A stretch of 23,334 nucleotides of DNA. Source: a virus. Below are positions 8,478 through 14,509 of this stretch, piece by piece. The notes under the pieces were generated by a model, which worked only from the letters and a program-made list of their open reading frames with translations, ran no database searches and was not told the DNA's origin. The stretch lies in IMG/VR virus record IMGVR_UViG_3300043353_000021, positions 1 to 23,334 of that record; one strand, 5' to 3'. Both the position numbers and the translations under genes were made by a program. Each line of letters starts with the position of its first letter. Positions within the stretch are counted from its first letter, which is position 1.

Positions 8478-8938
8478 TAGATTCTCTCGAAGGTCACGGG
8501 ACCGTACCCGCCAGACAATTCAATCAGGCCGTACAGTAGGTCCCCGATGATCGGGTAATGGTCGGACGGCTTTACCGCGGCAGGTGCTGCGTAGCGCAGC
8601 GTAAGCGGCCCCACGGTCTTTTCAAGTACGGGCGCGCTGTCCAGGTCGCGGTACAGACTGCCCTCGACGTGGCGGCGTGCGGCTTCAGCAGTGGCAGCGG
8701 CGACGTTCGGATGAACACGCGCTACAGCCGGTGTCACTGTCGTGTCCCACAATGCTTCGGGGAGCAAGCGGCGCGCATAGATGAACTGTGTCCCGCGCCG
8801 TAGTGCTGCTTCCTTCTCGGTCGTCGACTTGTTGTCCCAGACGTTCTTGGCAAAGCCGAGATCGGTTAGATATTTGTTGGCATCCGCTAGGCTGATGAAG
8901 CTGTCATAGCCCGGAGCCGGGTAGACGGCTACAGCCAT
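8477..8938 (-). CDS. Head-tail adaptor, DnaT-like ssDNA-binding family
   Basis: This 153-residue protein starts at the ATG at 8938. The opening (YDSFISLADANKYL), the run AALRRGTQFIYARR with RLLPEALWD, and VAAATAEAARRHVEGSLYRD, followed by PVLEKTVGPLTLRYA, are the recognised pattern of the phage 'DnaT-like ssDNA-binding' family. Despite that name, these proteins occupy the head-tail adaptor position in many siphoviruses. A role in connecting portal to tail is inferred from position; true DNA binding is not shown. Its stop overlaps the start of the next gene by one base. Confidence 0.83.
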   Translation of the reverse strand: MAVAVYPAPGYDSFISLADANKYLTDLGFAKNVWDNKSTTEKEAALRRGTQFIYARRLLPEALWDTTVTPAVARVHPNVAAATAEAARRHVEGSLYRDLDSAPVLEKTVGPLTLRYAAPAAVKPSDHYPIIGDLLYGLIELSGGYGPVTFERI

Positions 8939-8943
8939 GATGC

Positions 8944-9288
8944 TTAGGCCTCTTCTTCTTCGGCTCTCTTCCAGCCGGAACGCTCGTGAATCTTGACGTC
9001 GGCCAAGCCCACGTCCATCGTGTCGCCAGCCGCATTCACCATGTGCACAGTCTCGGCGCTCGCAGCATCTGGCGGTGCTGTGCTATCAACAACGGCTGTC
9101 ATGCCGACCTCTTCATCCGGTCCCGTTGACGGCGCACCGTTCGGACCTTCGCTCGAGTTGGCAGGGCCAGCCTTCACACCATCCTGCCGCACGGTAGGGG
9201 GCTCGGGTTCGATGTCGCGCGCAATCTTGTCCACCATCGCGGCCTCATCGATGCTTTCGGCTTTCGCTGCTTTCTTTGCAGTGGTCAT
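8944..9288 (-). CDS. Small acidic protein of unknown function at head-tail boundary
   Basis: This 114-residue protein starts at the ATG at 9288, chosen because AGAGG lies six bases upstream. A frame extending to 9357 would start inside the terminator hairpin. The N-terminus is Lys/Ala-rich (MTTAKKAAKAESIDEAAMVD), the centre is Pro/Gly/Ser-rich and probably disordered, and the C-terminal third (TVHMVNAAGDTMDVGLADV, then KIHERSGWKRAEEEEA) looks folded. Small proteins with this ending are often found between capsid and connector genes, but no function is known to me. It is the first gene after the transcription terminator and so marks the start of the tail module. Confidence 0.75.
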   Translation of the reverse strand: MTTAKKAAKAESIDEAAMVDKIARDIEPEPPTVRQDGVKAGPANSSEGPNGAPSTGPDEEVGMTAVVDSTAPPDAASAETVHMVNAAGDTMDVGLADVKIHERSGWKRAEEEEA

Positions 9289-9304
9289 CTTTAGCCTCTC
9301 GATT

Positions 9305-9330
9305 AAAAATCTCCGGACCGAAGTCCGGAG
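9305..9330 (-). terminator. Rho-independent terminator with UUCG tetraloop
   Basis: On the minus strand an eight-base perfect stem CTCCGGAC / GTCCGGAG closes on a TTCG tetraloop (C-UUCG-G, an unusually stable RNA loop). It is followed at once by ATTTTTAATC. This is a classical intrinsic terminator. It lies after the Pro/Gly-rich gene (stop at 9366) and only about 16 bases before the ATG of the next gene. A second weaker hairpin (GTCCG/CGGAC, 9339-9355) precedes it and shares sequence with it, so alternative pairing is possible. Confidence 0.85.
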
Positions 9331-9365
9331 CAATCTACGTCCGCCAACTACGGACACAGGAGAAA

Positions 9366-9605
9366 TTACTTCTTCAGCGGATTGACCTGCGGTTGATCAC
9401 CGGGCAGGTCTTGATTCGGACGCGGTGCGTTCGGATCATTGGGGTCGCCGCCAGGTGCTGCCGGCTCGCCCGGCTCTTCCGGCTCGCCGCGGGCACGACG
9501 TGCTGCACGCTCTGCTTCTTTCTCCGGTGAGTGGCCGCGGCCAGCTTCACCAGACTTGCCAGGTGCGTCACCGCCCTTGTTTCCGGGGTCATCGGGTCTT
9601 GCCAT
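9366..9605 (-). CDS. Pro/Gly-rich low-complexity protein, unknown
   Basis: This 79-residue protein starts at the ATG at 9605, with AAGGAG eight bases upstream. An upstream in-frame start at 9662 lacks such a site. The sequence is almost wholly disordered: GNKGGDAPGKSGEAGRG near the start, a basic EKEAERAARRARG segment in the middle, then short collagen-like repeats (GEPEEPGEPAAPGGDP, then NDPNAPRPNQDLPG) and a PLKK end. No function is known to me. Its place after the HeH protein and before a terminator makes it the last gene of the head module. It may be a minor capsid or surface tail. Confidence 0.7.
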   Translation of the reverse strand: MARPDDPGNKGGDAPGKSGEAGRGHSPEKEAERAARRARGEPEEPGEPAAPGGDPNDPNAPRPNQDLPGDQPQVNPLKK

Positions 9606-9670
9606 GAAAAGATCTCCTTGAGTAGATAAGACATAGGGGTCATGCCCCTTGTCGGAAGACACGACGCACC

Positions 9671-10237
9671 TTAGCGTGCGTTGTGCCGGTCGACCAGTTC
9701 AGCGAGCTCAGCCTTCTTCGCGTCTGCCGGGAACTGGACGTTCTTGGCCTTCAGGGCTGTCCGCATCTCTTCGGACGTCATGCCCTCCGAGGGCGGCGTG
9801 CCGTTATCTGAGGGCTTTGTCTCGGGTGCCGTCTGATAGCCCATACGTGGATCAGCAGACTCGCTGCCGACCTCATCGATGTCCAGTGGGCGACCCGACG
9901 TGGTCATGGGGTACATGGCCGTCGGTTGCGCCGCATTGGGGACGGCCTTCACGACCTGGCTGCGACCGTACTTCTCGGCCGACAGTCCCGTCTGCAGTTC
10001 GGCATCCTCGCTCTGCAACTGCGGGATGTTGATGGCGTTCTCGCCCTCGCCCTTCAGACGCGGATCGAATTGCATGCCGATCATCTTGCGCGACTCCTCG
10101 TCGATCTCGTAGTCCTGTCCGGGAGACGAGAGAATCTCACGCGCGTCGATGGGCTCGAAGTATTGAACGCCGTCGGTGGCTTCCAGCTTCTTGTTGAGCG
10201 CTTCATCGTCGCCGGTGTAGCGTAGTCCGATTTTCAT
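9671..10237 (-). CDS. Unknown head-module protein with C-terminal HeH/SAP-like domain
   Basis: This 188-residue protein starts at the ATG at 10237, with AAGGAG six bases upstream. A longer frame reaching 10582 only shadows the cement gene and is rejected. The N-terminal half carries KIGLRYTGDDEALNKKLE and YFEPIDAREILSSPG, followed by acidic and Pro-rich linkers. The last 36 residues (SEEMRTALKAKNVQFPADAK then KAELAELVDRH) match HeH/SAP-like helix-extended-loop-helix domains, which can bind nucleic acid. Location after the capsid and cement genes suggests a virion component or an assembly factor. The gene function itself is not known to me. Confidence 0.75.
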   Translation of the reverse strand: MKIGLRYTGDDEALNKKLEATDGVQYFEPIDAREILSSPGQDYEIDEESRKMIGMQFDPRLKGEGENAINIPQLQSEDAELQTGLSAEKYGRSQVVKAVPNAAQPTAMYPMTTSGRPLDIDEVGSESADPRMGYQTAPETKPSDNGTPPSEGMTSEEMRTALKAKNVQFPADAKKAELAELVDRHNAR

Positions 10238-10247
10238 TGAGTGCTCC

Positions 10248-10628
10248 TTATGGCTTGGCCAGGAAGATCGTGCTGTTGATCGTCGGCGTGCCGCCAGCGG
10301 TGTCGTTGTAAGCACGGATGTAGCGATAGTAGACGCCGGCAACTTCGTTGTTGAACGGAATCTCGAGGCGCCCCGTTGCTTTGACTTCGCGTGCAGCCAA
10401 TTCGACCGGCGTGGTAAAGACAAGGCTGGAAGAGCCTTGGATGCGCACGGTGTAGGTGTTGCCACCAGAGACGTCGACGGCGCTGGTGTCCACCACTGCA
10501 ACGGCGTCCATGTGTGCATCGCCGACGTCGACGACGCGAGCAGAGCCACCGACCTGAGCAGCGGCGTCCACGGTGACAACACCGGCGTCCTTCAGGAGGG
10601 TCAGATTGTCGTAGGTATGAGCAGCCAT
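10248..10628 (-). CDS. Capsid cement / head decoration protein, Bbp16-like
   Basis: This 126-residue protein starts at the ATG at 10628, with AAGGAAT upstream. An upstream extension to 10676 would overlap the capsid gene and is not supported. The sequence is beta-rich: AHTYDNLTLLKDAGVVT, then VGGSARVVDVGDAHMDAVAVV, SSLVFTTPVELAA, and a closing VAGVYYRYIRAYNDTAGGTP. The pattern of a jelly-roll or sandwich that 'reports a difference per coordinate' is seen in Bbp16-type capsid cement proteins placed directly after the major capsid gene. The likely role is to stabilise expanded capsids. Family membership is recognised from pattern and position only. Confidence 0.68.
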   Translation of the reverse strand: MAAHTYDNLTLLKDAGVVTVDAAAQVGGSARVVDVGDAHMDAVAVVDTSAVDVSGGNTYTVRIQGSSSLVFTTPVELAAREVKATGRLEIPFNNEVAGVYYRYIRAYNDTAGGTPTINSTIFLAKP

Positions 10629-10659
10629 GATGGTCGCATTCCTTTTCTGTGTGCTGTCG

Positions 10660-11586
10660 TTATGCGACGAGAGCAAGATTGCCGATGTGCCGAATGCGTG
10701 CAGCGGCGCGACCGTGTTCGATCAAGATGCCGTTGTACCATTCGACCCGAGTGCGGAACACTGGCGCGGCTTGCAGCTCGCCCAGGTCGCGAACGTCCAT
10801 GGGACCGTTCTGGATGCCCTGAATACGCCCGGCACCAATGCTCAGGATGTAGAGGGACGTGGCTGTTGCTGGGCCGCTCGCTGCTGCCTCATCGAAGCCG
10901 AGGATGTCGTCGCCGCCGTTCGCTCCGTATGCGACGAGCATGGGGATGTCGTTGTAGCTCGAGATGCGCCGGCCGAATGCGTCCGCGCTGTACGTCACGA
11001 AGCCAGCGACAGAGGTCGTGCGTGCTGCCGCGGTGAACTTGCGCCGCATACCCTTCGACATCAGGTAGTGCGTCGGGTTGTCCACGCTGTCGGTGGCGTC
11101 ATCGATCACGCCGAGAGACAGGGCAGCACCGCCAGAGGTGGCACCAGCCGAGATGACCTGCGCATTCACCAGACGCTTCTGCAGTCCGTCGAACTCGCGT
11201 GGGTTCGTGGACGAATCGCCCTTGATGAACTTCTGCGTCCAGCCCGCAGCGAGTGACTTGACCTTCATGCGCTCGTGCGTTGCGCGAATGCCTTGGCCTT
11301 GCGTCTGGATGATGAAGCGGTCCACGTCCAGATCCCCGCCTGCGATGACGAGTGCCTCGGTCTGTGGATTGAGCACGCCGGACGATTCCGGGAATGCTTC
11401 GTTAACGCCGCGGAAGCTGATGCCCGGGAGCGAGCCTTCACGGTTGTACTTGAGTGCGTTGCCTGCGATGTTCTCGAAAGGCAGGACCTGGAGGATGTCC
11501 GATTCCTGCGCAAACATTTCGATGACGGCAGAGCGCACGATGTCGCCAGAGTTCAGCTTGGCGGCTTCGACGAGGGTCAGTGCCAT
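10660..11586 (-). CDS. Major capsid protein, HK97 fold
   Basis: This 308-residue protein starts at the ATG at 11586, with AAGGTGA upstream. It has no long N-terminal delta domain, consistent with a separate scaffold gene just before it. Typical elements are an N-arm (MALTLVEAAKLNSGDIVR), an E-loop-like region (residues about 35-75, including SLPGISFRGVNEAFPESSG), a spine helix near 95-120 (ATHERMKVKSLAAGW), and the P-domain/A-domain phrases HYLMSKGMRRKFTAAAR, FGRRISSYNDIPMLVAY and IYNG-like VEWYNGILIEHGRAAARI at the end. The product forms the icosahedral shell. Confidence 0.9.
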   Translation of the reverse strand: MALTLVEAAKLNSGDIVRSAVIEMFAQESDILQVLPFENIAGNALKYNREGSLPGISFRGVNEAFPESSGVLNPQTEALVIAGGDLDVDRFIIQTQGQGIRATHERMKVKSLAAGWTQKFIKGDSSTNPREFDGLQKRLVNAQVISAGATSGGAALSLGVIDDATDSVDNPTHYLMSKGMRRKFTAAARTTSVAGFVTYSADAFGRRISSYNDIPMLVAYGANGGDDILGFDEAAASGPATATSLYILSIGAGRIQGIQNGPMDVRDLGELQAAPVFRTRVEWYNGILIEHGRAAARIRHIGNLALVA

Positions 11587-11611
11587 TGTTTCACCTTAAA
11601 GGATGTCACCT

Positions 11612-12418
11612 CTAGTGCGCACCACCCACCGCTTGCTGAGCGCGGTACTGTGTGATGCGTGCCTCGGGCGGGAGTTTGGATAGGTCCGGGCCACCTTTGG
11701 AGGCTCCGTTGGTGCCCATTGCACCTGAACCCTGTGCCCTCGGCCAGAGGTGTGGCGCGTTCTCGCGCAGAGAAGCCGCCCACTCCTCGGGTGTGAGGGG
11801 CGTCTTGCCATCTTTCCCGAAGACAACGGTGTCGCCACTCATGGCAACAACATTGGCATCGTCGTCGATGGTCCAGCCGGCGCCCTTGGCGCGCAGCACG
11901 ATGTCTTCTGTAGCTTCAGGCAGTGCGCCTGCCTTCTGAGCTGCCTTGATGATGGATTCGGCCATCGCACGCTCTGCGAGCTTGTCGCCTCGTGCCTTCT
12001 GCTTGTCGGCGCGTGCAGCCTCGGCCTTGAGCTTCTTGTCCCAATCCTGCGCCATGCGTTCGGTGCGCTTGTTCAGCACCTCGTCAATCTTGCCCTGCTT
12101 GATCAGCCCGGCCTCTTCGTCGTCCGCAAACCTCTTGAGGATGTTGCGCACGGCTTCGGGGTCGATGCCTTCGAACTGAGCCAGGTTGGCCTTGAGCTCC
12201 TTCTCTTTCCCAATCAGTTCACCGTTCTTCGCCTTCAGTCCCGCTACCTGCTCGTTCACCGCAGCCTCGATCATGCCTTGCACGAGGGGCTTCAGGTTCT
12301 CGGGAATTTGCGGCGGCGCTGGAGGTGCCGGAGTGGGAGAGGGAGGCGTGCCGCCACCGCCAGCCGGATCTGGATCGGGAGAGCGGTATTTCATCATGAC
12401 ATTACGAGTCAAGAACAT
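11612..12418 (-). CDS. Capsid assembly scaffolding protein
   Basis: This 268-residue protein starts at the ATG at 12418, preceded by AAGGGGA about nine bases upstream. The N-terminal ~35 residues are Pro/Gly-rich. Residues about 40-165 are highly charged and rich in K, E, A and Q, and are almost surely helical coiled coil (e.g. LKAKNGELIGKEKELKAN). A small folded part (GWTIDDDANVVAM and TPLTPEEWAASLRENAPHL) precedes a Gly/Ser-rich segment. A coiled-coil protein directly before the major capsid gene is the scaffold that guides shell assembly and is later lost. No protease motif was seen. Confidence 0.8.
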   Translation of the reverse strand: MFLTRNVMMKYRSPDPDPAGGGGTPPSPTPAPPAPPQIPENLKPLVQGMIEAAVNEQVAGLKAKNGELIGKEKELKANLAQFEGIDPEAVRNILKRFADDEEAGLIKQGKIDEVLNKRTERMAQDWDKKLKAEAARADKQKARGDKLAERAMAESIIKAAQKAGALPEATEDIVLRAKGAGWTIDDDANVVAMSGDTVVFGKDGKTPLTPEEWAASLRENAPHLWPRAQGSGAMGTNGASKGGPDLSKLPPEARITQYRAQQAVGGAH

Positions 12419-12422
12419 GGTT

Positions 12423-12728
12423 TCAAATCCCCTTGGGAGTTGTTGGACCGGACGCTACGACCGATTGTACGTCCCAAAACATGGGGGCAGTTAAACCGAC
12501 CATGAGACAGTCGTAGCAAATACATGAGTAAATCACGGTCCCGCCAGTCGGACCGCGTTTGCCTCGGACAGCGCCGTTAACGACGCGAGCATAGGTCTGT
12601 GATCCGCACCGGCGACACCGCAGTTGATCGGGCTTCTCTGGGAGCGCCTTGGCACGTAGCAGCACGGCGACTTTCGCTGAAGGGGGCTTCGCCAGGGCAA
12701 CGAGAGAGCACATAACGACAGCAACCAT
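12423..12728 (-). CDS. Small zinc-ribbon protein, unknown
   Basis: The frame gives 101 residues. Two CxxC pairs (C38/C41 in LRCRRCGSQ and C71/C74 in CICYDCLMVG) are spaced as in zinc ribbons, with a Gly-rich hairpin between (GKRGPTGGTVIYSC). Small ribbon proteins of this type are common in phage structural or early regions; their role is unknown, though nucleic-acid binding is plausible. The start is uncertain. The ATG at 12728 has no good Shine-Dalgarno and the first ~28 residues (hydrophobic and Lys/Ala) may not be translated. The protein may begin at an internal GTG near residue 22. It is the first minus gene beyond the inverted cassette and is followed four bases later by the scaffold gene. 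Confidence 0.6.
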   Translation of the reverse strand: MVAVVMCSLVALAKPPSAKVAVLLRAKALPEKPDQLRCRRCGSQTYARVVNGAVRGKRGPTGGTVIYSCICYDCLMVGLTAPMFWDVQSVVASGPTTPKGI

Positions 12729-12759
12729 ACACCAAGCCGGGATGAATTTCCAAGTTTAT

Positions 12760-12788
12760 TTCCTAACACAGCCGTAGCTGCTCGTCAA
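12760..12788 (-). promoter_or_regulatory. Possible minus-strand promoter before the zinc-ribbon gene
   Basis: On the minus strand TTGACG (12788-12783) is followed after 17 bases by TAGGAA (12765-12760). The -35 matches consensus at five of six bases; the -10 is weak. A promoter here would restart late transcription past the inverted plus-strand cassette. This is a candidate only. Confidence 0.3.
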
Positions 12789-12835
12789 TAGCCTTCTAGA
12801 TTCGTCGGGTATGCCTGGCGCAGGGTGAATTTGTT

Positions 12836-12845
12836 CTGGTATACT
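12836..12845 (+). promoter_or_regulatory. Extended -10 promoter (CTGGTATACT) for the plus-strand cassette
   Basis: TATACT at 12840-12845 is preceded by TGG, giving an extended -10 (TGn). No good -35 is seen, which such promoters often lack. The predicted transcription start would fall at about 12851-12853, on or next to the ATG of the first cassette gene at 12852, implying a leaderless mRNA. The gene has no Shine-Dalgarno, which fits. Confidence 0.5.
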
Positions 12846-12851
12846 TGCGGC

Positions 12852-13139
12852 ATGAACACACTGACCCGCACCCAGGCAATCGCCGCCCACCTGGCAGACG
12901 ACTTCGCCTTCGCTATGGACGACGACGAGGGCGAGCTGCCCTCCCAGGCTGCTAAGCTCCGCTACGTCGCCGCCATCAACGAAGATGTAACGAAGGCAGA
13001 GTTCGTGGCCGCTGCTGTGGAAGCAGGGTTCCACGCCCACTCGGCCGGTGCCAGGTTCCTCGAGTCCCGTAAGGTGTCTCGTTCTTATGGCAGCGAATTT
13101 GACGCTTCCGGTCGTAGCGTCCTGCCCCTCGCCGCATAA
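12852..13139 (+). CDS. Cassette gene 1: small protein, possible helix-turn-helix, unknown
   Basis: This 95-residue protein starts at the ATG at 12852. A start at 12825 would lie upstream of the predicted promoter and is rejected. The N-terminal half is acidic (ADDFAFAMDDDEGELPSQ). The middle (VTKAEFVAAAVEAGFHAHSA then GARFLESRKVS) has the spacing of a small helix-turn-helix, with a basic second helix, and resembles phage proteins in which a short helical pair ends in a positively charged helix. It could be a regulator or a DNA-binding early protein; this is inference. Codons end mostly in C, unlike many of the minus genes. It is the first of seven plus genes. Confidence 0.72.
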   Translation: MNTLTRTQAIAAHLADDFAFAMDDDEGELPSQAAKLRYVAAINEDVTKAEFVAAAVEAGFHAHSAGARFLESRKVSRSYGSEFDASGRSVLPLAA

Positions 13140-13140
13140 T

Positions 13141-13152
13141 CTGGTGTATACT
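13141..13152 (+). promoter_or_regulatory. Second TATACT promoter-like box inside the cassette
   Basis: CTGGTG followed by TATACT (13147-13152) starts right after the stop of cassette gene 1 and closely resembles the box at 12836-12845 (CTGG then TATACT, then a GCG two to three bases on). A start about seven bases further on would give a short leader ahead of the ATG at 13182. No clear -35. Confidence 0.42.
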
Positions 13153-13181
13153 AGCGTCAGACCCCAACAGAAAGCAGCAAA

Positions 13182-13355
13182 ATGAAGTTCACACGCAAAG
13201 CAGCTCATGTCGCGTTCCCCGCGACGGTCGTCAAGTTCGCCGCATACAAGTGCCCGATCACCGGCAAAGACATGATCACGTACAAGTTCGCGAACGGCGA
13301 AAAATCTTCCGACAACGCAACCCGTTTCTTCGGCTTGTTCGCCGAAATCAAGTAA
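13182..13355 (+). CDS. Cassette gene 2: 57-residue basic protein, unknown
   Basis: A short gene. ATG at 13182, stop TAA at 13353. The product is Lys/Phe-rich and basic (MKFTRKAAHVAFPATVVKF then AAYKCPITGKDMITYKFANG), with a single Cys and a C-terminal TRFFGLFAEIK. It probably forms a small beta-hairpin domain. Function not known to me. A 13-base stretch (CCAACAGAAAGCA, ending five bases before the ATG) is repeated in front of the next gene and is probably a shared initiation region with a weak GAAAG site. Confidence 0.68.
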   Translation: MKFTRKAAHVAFPATVVKFAAYKCPITGKDMITYKFANGEKSSDNATRFFGLFAEIK

Positions 13356-13385
13356 ACTCAACTCCTCACCAACAGAAAGCACCTC

Positions 13386-13925
13386 ATGTCCTACGTTCAC
13401 GACGAATACTCCTACGACAACGCAGTCCGCAACAAGATCCGCCGCGCAACCCGCGCGAAGTTCGAAGCGGCGAACCCCGACCACTTCGAAGTCGTCGAGT
13501 TCCTCGGCTCGGCAGCATCGTGGTCGGAGTTCGCGAAGTCGCTGTACGACTCGTGGAGCAGCCGCGGCGGGCTGTCGATCGGCCAGATGGCAGCAGCTCG
13601 CAGCATGGTTGCCAAGGCACAGGCTCGCCAGGCCGAGCGCCTGGCAGCACGCAACGCGCCAGCCACCTCGGGCCACCATGTGAGCACCGTCGGCCAGCGC
13701 GAGGTCTTCGTGCTCACCATCAACCGCATCATGGAACATGAGGGGATGTATGGCACCTCGTACTTCCACACCTGCACCGATGCGCAGGGCAATGCGTTCA
13801 TTTACAAGGGCACCTCCGAGCTCGGCGAAGTGGGCGACACCGTCACCGTCAAGGCAACGGTCAAAGAGCACACCGCGTACAACGGTGTTGCGCAGACCGT
13901 CATCAACCGCCCGAAGGTGCAGTAA
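13386..13925 (+). CDS. Cassette gene 3: two-domain protein with OB-like C-terminus, unknown
   Basis: This 179-residue protein starts at the ATG at 13386. The N-terminal half is helical. Residues 46-85 (WSEFAKSLYDSWSSRGGLS then IGQMAAARSMVAKAQ) match a short helical module often seen in phage DNA-associated proteins. Residues about 105-178 (REVFVLTINRIMEHEGMYG, then YFHTCTDAQGNAFIYKG, LGEVGDTVTVKATVKEH and TAYNGVAQTVINRPKV) read as a five-strand OB-like barrel and recur in phage and bacterial nucleic-acid proteins. A role in nucleic acid binding is plausible. It is the largest protein of the cassette. The same CCAACAGAAAGCA leader as gene 2 ends four bases before its ATG. Confidence 0.82.
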   Translation: MSYVHDEYSYDNAVRNKIRRATRAKFEAANPDHFEVVEFLGSAASWSEFAKSLYDSWSSRGGLSIGQMAAARSMVAKAQARQAERLAARNAPATSGHHVSTVGQREVFVLTINRIMEHEGMYGTSYFHTCTDAQGNAFIYKGTSELGEVGDTVTVKATVKEHTAYNGVAQTVINRPKVQ

Positions 13926-13927
13926 TC

Positions 13928-14029
13928 ATGGACCTGCTGGAGATTCTCACTGCAGCAGCCATCACGTACCTCATGTCCGTGATGAGCCTCGTCATCTTTA
14001 TCACAACGCCCAAAGTCAAGGCCAAATGA
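13928..14029 (+). CDS. Cassette gene 4: 33-residue single-span membrane peptide, unknown
   Basis: A very short gene. ATG at 13928, two bases after the stop of gene 3, and stop TGA at 14027. The product begins MDLLEILTAAAITYLM, continues through a hydrophobic SVMSLVIFITT segment, and ends with basic PKVKAK, so it should span the membrane once with its C-terminus inside. The ATG of the next gene overlaps its stop (ATGA), which argues it is translated. Its size is that of phage membrane micropeptides. No known function. Confidence 0.6.
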   Translation: MDLLEILTAAAITYLMSVMSLVIFITTPKVKAK

Positions 14030-14250
14030 AGCACCGCAAATTCTTCGACCTCTACCCGCACGCCGACGTGCGGCACTTCGCGAAGCTCACCCGCGAGCAG
14101 CTCGAGGAGGACCCGCCTTGGAAGGCGCTCCGCCGCCTCGACCTCAGTGGCGACCGCCTGGCGTTTCGGGCCTACATCCTGCGGCACGAAGGCCAGCAGA
14201 CTCTCGTCAACATCATCATGGGCGACCACGGTCTCCCGAATAGGTACTAA
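14026..14250 (+). CDS. Cassette gene 5: 74-residue protein, unknown
   Basis: ATG at 14026 overlaps the stop of gene 4; AAGG lies just upstream. The frame is open further upstream, but that extension only shadows gene 3. The protein (MKHRKFFDLYPHADVRHFAK then LTREQLEEDPPWKALRRLDL) is charged and mostly helical, ending MGDHGLPNRY. No motif is recognised. It lies one base before gene 6, so the two are likely co-translated. Confidence 0.68.
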   Translation: MKHRKFFDLYPHADVRHFAKLTREQLEEDPPWKALRRLDLSGDRLAFRAYILRHEGQQTLVNIIMGDHGLPNRY

Positions 14251-14251
14251 C

Positions 14252-14506
14252 ATGAAGAAAGCCGACATCCGATTCACAGTGGAGGGGAGGGGCGAATTCC
14301 CCCTCGACATGCTGCGCTACGACCGCTGCTTCCCGCGCACGGGCGAGGACGCCGACATGATGCTGCGCCAGCCCGAGCACCTGCGGTCGACCCGCTGCGT
14401 TACGCTGGTCGCCCTGGCACGCGACAATCGCTTCTGGCAGCCGACCGAGGGCCGCTGGCTGTCGTTCGGTTGGAGTGTGATCGAAGTCCACGCTATGGTA
14501 GAATAA
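14252..14506 (+). CDS. Cassette gene 6: 84-residue protein, unknown
   Basis: ATG at 14252, one base after the stop of gene 5, with AGG upstream in GGTACTAAC. The protein starts MKKADIRFTVEGRGEFPLDM and continues LRYDRCFPRTGEDADMML, ending in a Trp-rich FWQPTEGRWLSFGWSVIEVH. This pattern (short beta strand, Arg-rich middle, final beta strand) is seen in small phage proteins of unknown role. No catalytic motif. The reading frame continues upstream without a start that is better placed. Confidence 0.68.
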   Translation: MKKADIRFTVEGRGEFPLDMLRYDRCFPRTGEDADMMLRQPEHLRSTRCVTLVALARDNRFWQPTEGRWLSFGWSVIEVHAMVE

Positions 14507-14509
14507 GCG

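Noticed and set aside
9635-9681. Two small hairpins (AGGGG/CCCCT at 9635-9649; ACGCAC/GTGCGT at 9664-9681) after the HeH-protein gene
   Set aside because: Stems are only five and six bases and no T-run follows on either strand, so I do not call a terminator.
9671-10582. A 303-codon frame extending the HeH-protein gene upstream
   Set aside because: The extra 115 codons overlap the cement gene in another frame; the AAGGAG site at the correct distance fixes the start at 10237.
12756-13871. A 371-codon open frame on the minus strand opposite the plus cassette
   Set aside because: It lies antisense to three well-supported plus genes, has no ribosome site, and reads as an Arg/Val/Gly/Cys-rich shadow produced by C-ending codons on the other strand.
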